Shown here: piece after piece, positions 43,895-52,747 of the stretch
How positions within the stretch are numbered: the first letter of the stretch is position 1
Layout: every line of letters starts with the position of its first letter
Origin: Engelhardtia mirabilis
GTDB lineage: Bacteria > Planctomycetota > UBA1135 > GCA-002686595
DNA length: 64,000 bases
Assembly (NCBI RefSeq): GCF_007748095.1
Contig: NZ_CP036287.1
Coordinates: forward strand, 3,224,001-3,288,000
Reading direction: 5' to 3'
The notes under the pieces: model-generated
What the model saw: the letters and a program-made list of their open reading frames with translations, nothing else
Told to the model about the DNA's origin: nothing
Database searches by the model: none
Translations under genes and position numbers: made by a program

Positions 43895-44826
43895 GCACAC
43901 CTCCCACCGATCGACCGCGGTCCACGGTCTCGGTCGTCGTTCCCAGTTGGAACACGATCGACCTGACGCGTATCTGCCTCGAGTTCCTGTACGCCTCCGA
44001 CCGCCCGGTGGAAGAGGTGATCGTGGTCGACAACGGCAGCGAGGACGGCTCCGCGGACATGATCGCCGAGCGCTTCCCGGCCGTGCGGCTGGTTCGCAAC
44101 GCGCGCAACGAGGGCTTCGCGCGGGGCTGCAACCAGGGCATCGAGCTGGCCACCCAGGACCTGGTCCTGTTGCTCAACACCGACACCGAGATGGCGCCGG
44201 ACGCCCTGGGGTTGATGGTGGCCTGGCTCGACGAGAACCCCGGCTACGGGGCCGTGGCGCCCAAGCTGGTGCACCGTGACGGCCGCGTGCAGCCGACCTG
44301 CATGCGCTTCCCCGGGCTGGCCACGCCCTTCTTCTACGACCCGCCCGTGCGTCGTTGGTTCCCCGAGAGCCGCGAGATGCGGCGCTACTACCTGCGCGAT
44401 TGGGACCAGGAATCGAGTCGCGACGTGGACCAACCCCCGGCGGCGGTGCTGCTGGTGCGGCGCTCGGTCTTGGACGACATCGGACCCTTCGACGAGCAGT
44501 TCTGGCTGTTCTACAACGACGTCGACCTGAGCCTGCGGATGGCCAAGGCGGGCTGGAAGACGCGCTACCTGGCGGAGGCCCGCGTGGTGCACCACGTGGG
44601 CGCATCGACGTCGCGCTTCGCGAACTTCCTGCCCGAGTGGCAGCGCAATCGCCTGGCCTACTACCGCAAGCACTTCGGCGCGGCGGCCGGGGTCTGGGTC
44701 AAGGTCTGCGTGTCGCTCAGTTGGTTCGACCACTGGCTCCGCAACCTCCTGCTGGCCCTGCGCGGCAAGCCCCACGAGGACACGCGCCAGATCACCGAGG
44801 CCTTCCGGGAGTTCCTGCGCTCGTGA
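43891..44826 (+). CDS. GT2 family glycosyltransferase (rhamnosyltransferase-like)
   Basis: 311 residues from GTG overlapping GT 5 (GTGA). GT-A fold: 'VSVVVPSWNTIDLTRICLEF', 'VIVVDNGSEDGSADMI', the metal-binding D-x-D in 'LVLLLNTDTEMAPDAL', and 'FDEQFWLFYNDVDLSLRMAK'. The last motif (E/D-x-F-F-x-Y-x-E-D-x-D-L) is typical of WbbL-like rhamnosyltransferases. It is an inverting enzyme and the only GT2 in the locus. Confidence 0.88.
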   Translation: MSTPPTDRPRSTVSVVVPSWNTIDLTRICLEFLYASDRPVEEVIVVDNGSEDGSADMIAERFPAVRLVRNARNEGFARGCNQGIELATQDLVLLLNTDTEMAPDALGLMVAWLDENPGYGAVAPKLVHRDGRVQPTCMRFPGLATPFFYDPPVRRWFPESREMRRYYLRDWDQESSRDVDQPPAAVLLVRRSVLDDIGPFDEQFWLFYNDVDLSLRMAKAGWKTRYLAEARVVHHVGASTSRFANFLPEWQRNRLAYYRKHFGAAAGVWVKVCVSLSWFDHWLRNLLLALRGKPHEDTRQITEAFREFLRS

Positions 44827-46664
44827 GCAGTTCACCCGTGAAGAGCGCGACGATCGACGCTCAGCTCGCGCGCCCCCTGGAGCGGGCCCTGGACTGGGCC
44901 CTGGGCCTGGCCGACTCCCAGGGCCGGTTGATCTGCCCCGAACATGGCGTGGAGCACACGGGCAAGAGCGCCTGTGTGGCGATCCTGGCCCTCGAGCTCG
45001 GTCGCGCCCTGGGGCGCCAGGACTACCTCGATGCGGCCGTGGCCCAGGGCCGACGGCTGGTGGCGCGGCTGGAGCGCGAGGGCGACAGCCCGTGCTTCAC
45101 CTTCCGGCCCGGGCGCCACGATCCCTTCAACTGTTCCAACAGCGTGATCGACGGTGGGGCGTGCAGCGATGCCCTGGGGTCCCTGGTGCTGGAGTTGGGC
45201 GACTCCCTCGGCGCCGACGACCGCGCCGCCTTCGCGCGGGCCTGCGTGCTCCACGCGCGGACGTACCTGCGTTATGCGGCGGTGGACAAGGGTGTGCCGG
45301 CCCAGCGCGCCTGGGCCTTGACCGGCCTCGCCCGCGCGATCGAAGTGGAGCGTCGCTATCCGGAGCTGCTCGAGGGCGAGAGTCAGGCACCCGGCGACGG
45401 TGTGCTCGTCGAGGCGGGACGGCGAGCGGTCGAGATCCTGGCGGCGATCCAGCATGCCGACGGCAGCTATCCCTACCACCCGCTCGAGTGGGGCGCAGGC
45501 CATCCGGGCGCCAGCGACGTCTCGAGCTTCTACCAGTCGCGGGTCACGGGTTTCCTGCTCTTCGCCCTGCCTGGACTCGGGCTCGAGCCGAAGGCCGCGC
45601 AGCAACGCGAGGGGCTCGAGGCAGGCCTCGACTTCCTCGCCGGCCTGCAAGGGCCCGACGGCGTCAAGTGCGGGTTGGTCGAGGCCAAGCCCTGGTACTG
45701 GGGCGCCACCTACGAGGTCGCGTCCCATCCCTTCGACGTCTTCACCCTGGCGCGGGGCGGAGCCCTCTTCGGTCGCGACGACTGGTTGCGGGCCGCTCGG
45801 CGCGCCCACCGCGTCTGGGGCGACCACCTCACCGGCGACGGGCAGCCCACGAGCCACCGTCCGGGTCCCGGTCGCGGTCGCAGCTACCAGTGCCCGCTGT
45901 TCTGGGCCGGACACGCCTGCTGGGCCGCGCGCGCGCTGCCCGAGCTCTCCGCGGCGAGCGACACGGACGAGGGGCAGGTCCAGCCCAGCGTGCGCTGGTT
46001 CGCGGAAGCCCAGGTCGCCCGCCTCGAGGACGCTTGCGTCGTCGCCTGGGTTCGCGGAGCGCGGCCCCGACCGAACGTTCACCACGGGAGCCCCCTCGGC
46101 GCCGGCCTGTTGAGGGTGGTCGAGCGCGGCTCGGGCCGCGAGCTCCTGCCGCGCTGTCGCCTTGGTGGCCACAACCTCGCGGAGTGGAGCGGACTGGCGG
46201 GGCACCTGGCACCCGCCCGCGGCTGGCGCGCCGGCGGCGAGGAACTGCGCTTCTCCCTGTGGTTGGCCCGGGTCGAGGCCCGTGCGGGGCGGCTGGGCTC
46301 GGCCCTGCGTACGCCGCTAGCGGTGGCCCGCCGCGGGATCCTGGCCTTCGCCCACCCCAGGGTCTCGAGCGCCTTCGACGCCGAACCTGAAGTGGACCTG
46401 ATCGATCACGGCCTGGTGGTGCGCTCGCGCCTGGCCCACCGCGACGGCGAACACGTGGTCGGGTCGGCCCTCGAGCGCACCTTCCGCGTCGACGGTCAGG
46501 GCCTGGCCGTGCGCGACGCCCTGGCCTCGGCCGGTGCCGCGCGTCGGGTGACCTTCTTGCATCCGGGAGCGCGGACGCCGATCGGCGGACCCGTGATCGG
46601 CTATCGAATCGGTCCCTCCAGCTCCTCGCCCAGCCCCGGCGGTCCCGCTGGGGGCATCGGGTAG
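44823..46664 (+). CDS. Unknown protein with an alpha/alpha-toroid-like N-terminal half and beta-rich C-terminal half
   Basis: 613 residues from GTG overlapping the GT2 stop (GTGA). Residues 1-390 contain repeated paired helices with 'G-x-[FW]-x' turns ('VAILALELGRALGRQDYLDAA', 'AVEILAAIQHADGSYPYHPLEW', 'FLAGLQGPDGVKCGLVE'), as in six-hairpin glycosidases, lyases and prenyltransferase-like toroids. No DxDD motif of cyclases is present. Residues 400-600 are beta-rich ('DLIDHGLVVRSRLAHRDGEHVVG'), like the second domain of polysaccharide lyases (heparinase II/III type). A glycan-cleaving or -modifying role is inferred from fold and location only. The N-terminus lacks a signal peptide, which is odd for a secreted lyase. 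Confidence 0.6.
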   Translation: MSSSPVKSATIDAQLARPLERALDWALGLADSQGRLICPEHGVEHTGKSACVAILALELGRALGRQDYLDAAVAQGRRLVARLEREGDSPCFTFRPGRHDPFNCSNSVIDGGACSDALGSLVLELGDSLGADDRAAFARACVLHARTYLRYAAVDKGVPAQRAWALTGLARAIEVERRYPELLEGESQAPGDGVLVEAGRRAVEILAAIQHADGSYPYHPLEWGAGHPGASDVSSFYQSRVTGFLLFALPGLGLEPKAAQQREGLEAGLDFLAGLQGPDGVKCGLVEAKPWYWGATYEVASHPFDVFTLARGGALFGRDDWLRAARRAHRVWGDHLTGDGQPTSHRPGPGRGRSYQCPLFWAGHACWAARALPELSAASDTDEGQVQPSVRWFAEAQVARLEDACVVAWVRGARPRPNVHHGSPLGAGLLRVVERGSGRELLPRCRLGGHNLAEWSGLAGHLAPARGWRAGGEELRFSLWLARVEARAGRLGSALRTPLAVARRGILAFAHPRVSSAFDAEPEVDLIDHGLVVRSRLAHRDGEHVVGSALERTFRVDGQGLAVRDALASAGAARRVTFLHPGARTPIGGPVIGYRIGPSSSSPSPGGPAGGIG

Positions 46665-46685
46665 TCTTCGAGGCCCCGCGCTCCG

Positions 46686-48941
46686 ATGCCCCCCGTCGAA
46701 CATCCCCCTATCCGCCCGCAGCACGCTCCGATGGGGCTGCTGGGGCTTGCGGCCACTGCCCTGTGGGCGGCGCTGATCACCGGTGCCCTCGCCGGAGCCG
46801 TCGACGGTCTCATGGCCTGGCTGCATTTCCGCGCCCTGCCGGCCACGGCCATCGAGGCCACGCGCATCGACCGCTGGAGCGACCTCGTCGGAGGCGCCAG
46901 TGCGGCGGCCATGCTCTACGCCGGCGTTCAAGCCCTGTGGCTGCTGCCGACCGCACTGCTCGCCTGGCTCTTGTTCCTGCGCCGACGCACGGCCAGGTTC
47001 GCCGCGGCGACCCTGCTGACCCTGGGCTTCGCGGCCGGCGCGTTCGTGCTCTTGTACTGGCACACCCGAGAGCGCTTCTTCTACGGCATGCCGGCCACCT
47101 CCGCCCCGCGGCTCGCGGTCAGCGGCGCCCTGGCCCTGGGTTCCGTGGTCTTCGGGATTGCGGCGGGTTCTATCCTGGCCCGGACGCGATTCGGCCTTCG
47201 GGCTGGCGCTACGGCTCTGTCGCTGCTGCTGGTGTCCGTCGGCGCGGTCTGGGCCACAGGGCAGAGCCGCTCGGTGTCGGACCGCGGACGCATCAACGAT
47301 CGCAACCGCGAGGTGCCCAACGTGGTCCTGATCGTGATCGACGCGCTGCGGGCCGACGTCTTGGGCTGCTACGGGAACGGAACGGTGGCTACGCCGAATA
47401 TCGACGCCCTGGCGGCCGGCGGGGCGGTGTTCGACAACGCCTTCGCCAACGCGCCCTTCACCGGCGCGAGCTTCGCGTCGTTCTTCACCGGTCAGTACCC
47501 GCGCCGCCACGGGATCCTGACCATGGGGCCGGAGCTGCGCGTCGAGCCAGGGATCACTTTCACCCAGCTGCTCGACGGCGGGGTGCGCGCGGACGGTACG
47601 CGGATGCTCGAGGGGGACGTGGTCGCCTCGGCCTTCATGACCGGGGCCCTGTCCCACGGCTCGGGGCTGATGGCGGGCTTCGACGCCTACCGCGAGCTGA
47701 TGATGGGGCACGACCTGGTCGACCTCGGCAGCCGCTGGAGCGTGTTCCGCTCGGAGCTCGTGCCCTCGATCCTGCGCGCCAAGGTCGAGGGCAAGCTCGA
47801 CCTCGACCTGCTGGTGAACTCGGCGCGGACCTGGATCGGGCGCAATGCGGATCGGCGCTTCGCGCTCTTCCTGCACCTGTACTCGACCCACACGCCCTAC
47901 GACCCGCCGGAACCCTTCCGCTCCGACTACGTGGATCCGGACTACGACGGTCCGATCCAGACCTTCTATGCCGACATGCGCGTGGCCCTGGAGCAGGCCG
48001 AGTTCGGCGACTGGGACCCGACCGACGCGGACCTGCGCCAGATCTACGACCTCTACCTGGGCGGCGTGGCCCAGGCCGACCACCACGTGGGTCTGCTGGT
48101 GGAAGAGCTGCGTTCGCAGGGGTTGCTGGAGGACACGCTGATCATCGTCACCTCCGACCACGGGGAGGACTTCGGCGCCGGGCGGCGACCGGGGACCGAC
48201 TTCGGTCGCTGGGAGCACAACCACATGTACCGCTCCAACCTCCACATCCCGCTGATCCTGCACTGGCCGGCGGGGATCGAGGGCGGCGCCCGGGTGGAGG
48301 CCCTGGTCGAGGGCGTCGACCTGTTGCCGACGGTGGCGGACGCAGCGGGCATCGAGCCGCTGCCCTCCGAGGAGCCCTCGGACCAGGTGGACGGCCGCAG
48401 CCTGCTGCCCCTGGTGCGCGGCGAGCGACAGGACCACAAGCCCTTCGCCTTCGCCGAGGACGGTACCTACGTGTCGATCTTCGATCGCCGCAACATGCTG
48501 ACGCTGGAGCGCTACGCGGTCCTGCCGGATGGGTGGCAGGTGGTCCTGGAGGAGGGCATCGGGTCGGTGCGCTTCCACGACTTCGACCAGGACCCGACCG
48601 GGGAGACCGACCTGTTCGCCGACATCGTGCGCGGCGGGAACGAACGCGTGGCGACACCACAGAACGTCGAACGCGTGATGGTCGACGTGGACCGGCTGCG
48701 CGCGGCCCTGCTCGAGTGGAACGCGACCATGCCGATCCCGGTCGAATCCGTGGCGCGCTCGGCGCGGGACCTGGAGACGGAGCAGAACGCGGCCCTGGCG
48801 GCTGGAGGGTCGCGGGCGCAGGCCGAGGCCGACAAGTTGGAGCAACTCGGCTACGCCGCCGGCTGGAACCAGTACGTGGGCGAGCTGCGCGATCGAGTGC
48901 TGGAGCGGCGCGCCGAACGGGCCGAGGACGGCTCCTGGTGA
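46686..48941 (+). CDS. Membrane-bound sulfatase-fold protein without the formylglycine motif
   Basis: 751 residues. Four to five membrane segments occupy 15-195, followed by an extracytoplasmic alkaline-phosphatase-superfamily domain. Metal-binding motifs are present: 'NVVLIVIDALRADVLGCYGN' and 'TSDHGEDFGAG'. The position of the catalytic Cys/Ser is T259 in 'APFTGASFASFFTGQYPRRHG'. The C-x-P-S-R signature becomes T-G-A-S-F, so sulfatase maturation is impossible. A Thr nucleophile and N-terminal helices are the layout of LtaS/EptA-type phosphoglycerol and phosphoethanolamine transferases, so decoration of the glycan with a phosphorylated group is a possible role. Its stop overlaps the next GT (GTGA). 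Confidence 0.78.
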   Translation: MPPVEHPPIRPQHAPMGLLGLAATALWAALITGALAGAVDGLMAWLHFRALPATAIEATRIDRWSDLVGGASAAAMLYAGVQALWLLPTALLAWLLFLRRRTARFAAATLLTLGFAAGAFVLLYWHTRERFFYGMPATSAPRLAVSGALALGSVVFGIAAGSILARTRFGLRAGATALSLLLVSVGAVWATGQSRSVSDRGRINDRNREVPNVVLIVIDALRADVLGCYGNGTVATPNIDALAAGGAVFDNAFANAPFTGASFASFFTGQYPRRHGILTMGPELRVEPGITFTQLLDGGVRADGTRMLEGDVVASAFMTGALSHGSGLMAGFDAYRELMMGHDLVDLGSRWSVFRSELVPSILRAKVEGKLDLDLLVNSARTWIGRNADRRFALFLHLYSTHTPYDPPEPFRSDYVDPDYDGPIQTFYADMRVALEQAEFGDWDPTDADLRQIYDLYLGGVAQADHHVGLLVEELRSQGLLEDTLIIVTSDHGEDFGAGRRPGTDFGRWEHNHMYRSNLHIPLILHWPAGIEGGARVEALVEGVDLLPTVADAAGIEPLPSEEPSDQVDGRSLLPLVRGERQDHKPFAFAEDGTYVSIFDRRNMLTLERYAVLPDGWQVVLEEGIGSVRFHDFDQDPTGETDLFADIVRGGNERVATPQNVERVMVDVDRLRAALLEWNATMPIPVESVARSARDLETEQNAALAAGGSRAQAEADKLEQLGYAAGWNQYVGELRDRVLERRAERAEDGSW

Positions 48942-50179
48942 ACGCAACGAGCTCCAACTCCGCGGGCGAGAATCCATCCACCGACGGACCCCGACTGGAC
49001 CTGATCGCCAACGCGCGCATGCCCTCCCAACGGGCCCAGTCGCTCCAGGTGGCGCAGATGGCGGCCGCCTTCCAGGCCGTCGGCGCGCGGACGCGGCTGC
49101 TCCACGCGCGCCGCATCCCGACCCCCGCCCTGCCCGGCGGCGCCGACTTGTGGTCCCACTACGCGGTGCCCGACGGTCCGCGGCCCCAGGTCGAGGCCGT
49201 GCCTTGCCTGGATTGGATCGACCGTTCGCCGCGCCGCTTGCAGTTCGGCCCCGCACGCCTGCAGGAGTGGACCTTCGCCCGCAACGCCGCGGAGCGCAGC
49301 CTCGCCCCGCCCGCCGCGGACCTGGTCCTGTCACGCGAGATCGAGAGCGCGGTGCACCTGTTGCGCTCTGGACACGGGGGCGTGTTCGTGGAGATCCACC
49401 GCGTCCCGGGCGGATCCACCCGCCGCCGCTGGCTGCGCGAGGTCGCCGAGCGCGCGCGCGGGGTCGTGGCCATCTCCGGCGGAGTTCGCGACGATCTGCT
49501 GGCCCTGGGCGTTCCGGACGAGGCCCTGGTGGTGGAGCACGACGGCGTGGCCCTGGAGCGCTTCGACGGCAGCCTGACGGTGCCCGCCGCCCGCGCCGCG
49601 ATCGACGTGCCCGCGGAGGTGCCGTTGGTGGTCTACACGGGCGGGTTGCTGGACTGGAAGGGCGTCGACGTGTTGGTCGACGCGGCGCGGCGGCTGCCCG
49701 AGGTGCGCTTCGTGATCGCGGGCGGCATGGACGCGGACGTGGCCCAGCTCCGCGACTACGCCAGCGGACTCTCGAACGTGCGCTTCGACGGCTTCGTGGC
49801 TCCGGAGAAGGTTCTGTCGTATCTCGTCGCCGGTGACGTGGGGGTGGTACCCAACCGCTCGTACCCGCCGATCAGCGCCAAGTACACCTCGCCGCTGAAG
49901 GTCTTCGAATACCTGGCCGCGGGGCTGCCGATGGTCGTCAGTGACCTGCCCAGCCTGCGCGACATCCTCGACCCGGCCTCGGAGGCGATCTTCGTCGAGC
50001 CCGATTCGCCCTCCCTCCTGGCGGAGGGGATTCGGCGGCTCTTGGACGATCGGCACCTCGGCTACCACTTGGCCAAGCGCGGGCGGATTCGCGCCCAGCG
50101 CCACTCCTGGCGCGCGCGTGCGCGCCGGCTCCTGGACTGGATGCAGACCCGCACCGGCGTGGCCGGAGGTGCAGCTTGA
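48938..50179 (+). CDS. GT4-like glycosyltransferase 6
   Basis: 413 residues from GTG (GTGA overlap). It starts with about 15 polar residues, then 'LDLIANARMPSQRAQSLQVA'. The C-domain has 'LVVYTGGLLDWKGVDVLVDAA' and 'SPLKVFEYLAAGLPMVVSDLPS', where K-x-x-E-Y replaces the usual E-x7-E start, as in many GT4 members. Donor unknown. Confidence 0.85.
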   Translation: MNATSSNSAGENPSTDGPRLDLIANARMPSQRAQSLQVAQMAAAFQAVGARTRLLHARRIPTPALPGGADLWSHYAVPDGPRPQVEAVPCLDWIDRSPRRLQFGPARLQEWTFARNAAERSLAPPAADLVLSREIESAVHLLRSGHGGVFVEIHRVPGGSTRRRWLREVAERARGVVAISGGVRDDLLALGVPDEALVVEHDGVALERFDGSLTVPAARAAIDVPAEVPLVVYTGGLLDWKGVDVLVDAARRLPEVRFVIAGGMDADVAQLRDYASGLSNVRFDGFVAPEKVLSYLVAGDVGVVPNRSYPPISAKYTSPLKVFEYLAAGLPMVVSDLPSLRDILDPASEAIFVEPDSPSLLAEGIRRLLDDRHLGYHLAKRGRIRAQRHSWRARARRLLDWMQTRTGVAGGAA

Positions 50180-51348
50180 AGGTCGTGTTCCTGACCGATT
50201 CGCTCTCCGACCTGGACGGGGTCGGGCGCTATGCCGTGTGCCTGCTCAAGGCGTTGCAGGCGCGCGATCCCGAGCTCGAGGTGCAGGTGCTGCTGGCGCG
50301 CAAGCACCGACCGACCTCCGAATCGGTGCCGCCGAGTTGGCCCGTGGAGGTGGTGCTGCCCCCGGACTACTTCTTCTACATGTCGCCCCTGCGCTTCTGG
50401 GTCAGCCTGGTGCAGTCCACCTGGCGCACCTGGCGCGTGGCGCGCAGGGCGGATCTGGTCCACGCGATCAAGGACTACCCGCACAACCTGGTGGGGCTCT
50501 TGGGAGCGCGCCTGGCAGGGGTTCCCTGCGTAGCCACGGCCCACGGGACCTACACGGTGCAGCCGGTGCTCGACCAGCGGCACCGGCGCCTGGCCGCCTG
50601 GGCCTACCGGCGCTTCGACGGGATGATCACCGTTTCAGCCTACACGGCGCGGCGCCTGGCGGACGTGCTCGAGACCACCGGGATCGAGCTACCGCGGATG
50701 CGGACGATCCCGAACTGCGTGGAGGTCGAGCCCCTCGAGGCCGAACAGCACCTGGGCGCGCGCCCCTGGCACGGCCTGCGCTTCACCCTCGGCGTGGGCG
50801 AGACCAAGGAGCGCAAGGGCCACCACCTGGCCCTGGCCGCCTGGGTGCAGGTGGCCGCTGACCATCCGGACCTGCACCACTTCATCGTCGGGCGCCTGTC
50901 GGAGGACGACTACGAGCAGCGCCTGCGTTCGATCGCGGCCGAGGCGGGGATGGCGGACCGCGTGCACTTCCTGGGGAACATCACCGAGGCCGAGAAGATC
51001 GACCTGCAACAGCGTTGCGAGGTCTTCGTGCACACGCCGGTGACCGCCTCCGACGGCGGGTTCGAGGGCTTCGGGATCGTCTACCTCGAGGCCTCGGCCT
51101 GCGGCAAGCCGGTGATCGGGACCCTGGAGTGTGGTGCCGAGGATGCGATCGTCGATCGCGTGACCGGCTACCTGTGCGAGCCGGAGGTCGAGTCCGTGCG
51201 CGATGCGCTCGAGCGCCTGATCGCCGATCCCGTTCTAGGAGCGCGCCTCGGCGCCCAGGGCCGCGCCCACGCGCGCTCCAACACCTGGGCGCGCAATGCG
51301 GACGCCGTCCTGGCGCTGTACCGCGAGATCCTGAAAGTGGGGCGCTGA
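50176..51348 (+). CDS. GT4-like glycosyltransferase 7
   Basis: 390 residues from TTG (TTGA overlap); 'KVVFLTDSLSDLDGVGRYAV' follows immediately. The C-domain has 'FTLGVGETKERKGHHLALAA' and 'GGFEGFGIVYLEASACGKPVIGTLECG' (in part), clear GT4 motifs with the donor-binding Glu pair. The flippase gene follows after 7 bases. Confidence 0.87.
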   Translation: MKVVFLTDSLSDLDGVGRYAVCLLKALQARDPELEVQVLLARKHRPTSESVPPSWPVEVVLPPDYFFYMSPLRFWVSLVQSTWRTWRVARRADLVHAIKDYPHNLVGLLGARLAGVPCVATAHGTYTVQPVLDQRHRRLAAWAYRRFDGMITVSAYTARRLADVLETTGIELPRMRTIPNCVEVEPLEAEQHLGARPWHGLRFTLGVGETKERKGHHLALAAWVQVAADHPDLHHFIVGRLSEDDYEQRLRSIAAEAGMADRVHFLGNITEAEKIDLQQRCEVFVHTPVTASDGGFEGFGIVYLEASACGKPVIGTLECGAEDAIVDRVTGYLCEPEVESVRDALERLIADPVLGARLGAQGRAHARSNTWARNADAVLALYREILKVGR

Positions 51349-51355
51349 GCGCCAC

Positions 51356-52747
51356 ATGAAGCGACTGCTACAGAGCCGCTTCCTCAAGGACTCGGCGATC
51401 CTGCAGGCCTCGGGCGCGATCGTTGCCCTGAGCTCGCTGTTGGGCGTGGTGGTCGTGTCCTGGGCGATCGGCTCGGACCAGATGGGTGAGTACATCACCG
51501 CGGTCTCGCTCTACGGGCTGTTCTTCATGGTCTTCAACACGGGCGTCATGCAGGCGGCCGTGACCCAGATCGCGTCCAACCTGGCGCAGAAGCGGGTCGA
51601 GAAGATCGCTTCCTGGCAGGCCTTCCTCGTGAAGGTCTATGCCCTGGCGGGCATCTTCCTCTTGGTGGTCGGCTACTTCGTGCTGCCGCCCCTCGGCGCC
51701 GCGGTGGGGGACAGTCGACATGTTGGCGACATGGCCTGGTGGCTGTGCGCTTCGCCCCTGTTGGAGTTGCCGCGGGTCGTTGCCGCGACGACCTTCCAGG
51801 CCTCCCGTCGCATGTCGGAGCTGGCGAGATTGGAGCTGGGCACCGAGCTGGGTCGGCTGATCCTGGTCGTCATCGGCGCCCTCGCGATCGGCGACGCCCG
51901 TGGACCGCTCTTGGGCACTCTCGGCGCCACCGTGGTCGGTTCCGTGATCGGCGTCGTGCTCTACCGTCGCATTGCCCACGATCCGGATACCGAGCTGCCC
52001 ACGCCGCGCGTGATCCTGGCCCACGTGCGCGACGTTCCGCTGCGCAAGGGCCTGCGCCTGGGGATTCGCATCGGGGCCCTGCGTAGCATCGACGCCCTGG
52101 CTGGGAACATCCTCCCGCCGCTGTTCATCCAGCACGCGGGGCGCTCGATCGGCTTCCCCCACACCGACCAGTGGGTCTCCTACTTCCGCATCGCCCAGCG
52201 CGTGATGCAGGTGCCGGTGATCGCGCTGCAGGGCATCAGCCGCACCGCCCTGCCGGCCCTGAGTCAGATCGCCGGACGCCGCGACGACGTGGCCTTCGAA
52301 CGCGCCTTCCAGCGCGTCACGGTCGGTTCGGGGTTGATCACGGGGGTGGGGGTGTTGGTGGCTCTCTTGCTCGTGAAGTTACCGGTGACCTGGTTCCTGC
52401 CGCCGGACTTCCACGGCCCGGTGCCCCAACTCTGCGCGATCCTGGCCATCGGCTACGGCATCCTCGGCTTCGCCGTGGCCTTCGACTCGTACTACATCCT
52501 CACCAACCAGCTCAACTTCGGACTGCGCCTGGCGATCGCTTCGATGCTGGTGACGATCCCGATGGTCTATTGGTTCTGCCTGATCTCGCCCGCCACCGGC
52601 GCCGCCTGGGGCATGGTCGTGATCCACACCTGGGGGGGCGTGCACCTGGCGTTCATCGCGCGCTACTTCCGAGCGGGTCGGGGACGCGGGATGTTCGATG
52701 AGGCAGCTCCCGTGGCCGCCAAGGCGACGGGGGAGGCAGGCCTGTGA
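51356..52747 (+). CDS. Wzx-type oligosaccharide flippase (MOP superfamily)
   Basis: 463 residues with about 12 hydrophobic segments and the MATE/Wzx-like opening 'LKDSAILQASGAIVALSSLLGVVVVSWAIG'-type helix (within 10-40). The middle conserved part reads 'WVSYFRIAQRVMQVPVIALQG'. Wzx proteins flip undecaprenyl-linked repeat units to the periplasmic face. Position among glycosyltransferases and after the initiating transferase supports this. No Wzy polymerase is recognisable in the window. Its stop overlaps the next gene (GTGA). Confidence 0.82.
   Translation: MKRLLQSRFLKDSAILQASGAIVALSSLLGVVVVSWAIGSDQMGEYITAVSLYGLFFMVFNTGVMQAAVTQIASNLAQKRVEKIASWQAFLVKVYALAGIFLLVVGYFVLPPLGAAVGDSRHVGDMAWWLCASPLLELPRVVAATTFQASRRMSELARLELGTELGRLILVVIGALAIGDARGPLLGTLGATVVGSVIGVVLYRRIAHDPDTELPTPRVILAHVRDVPLRKGLRLGIRIGALRSIDALAGNILPPLFIQHAGRSIGFPHTDQWVSYFRIAQRVMQVPVIALQGISRTALPALSQIAGRRDDVAFERAFQRVTVGSGLITGVGVLVALLLVKLPVTWFLPPDFHGPVPQLCAILAIGYGILGFAVAFDSYYILTNQLNFGLRLAIASMLVTIPMVYWFCLISPATGAAWGMVVIHTWGGVHLAFIARYFRAGRGRGMFDEAAPVAAKATGEAGL

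Noticed and set aside
46317..49334. 1005-codon antisense open frame opposite the membrane sulfatase-fold gene
   Set aside because: Composition is that of a shadow frame; the plus strand genes have clear motifs and overlap junctions.
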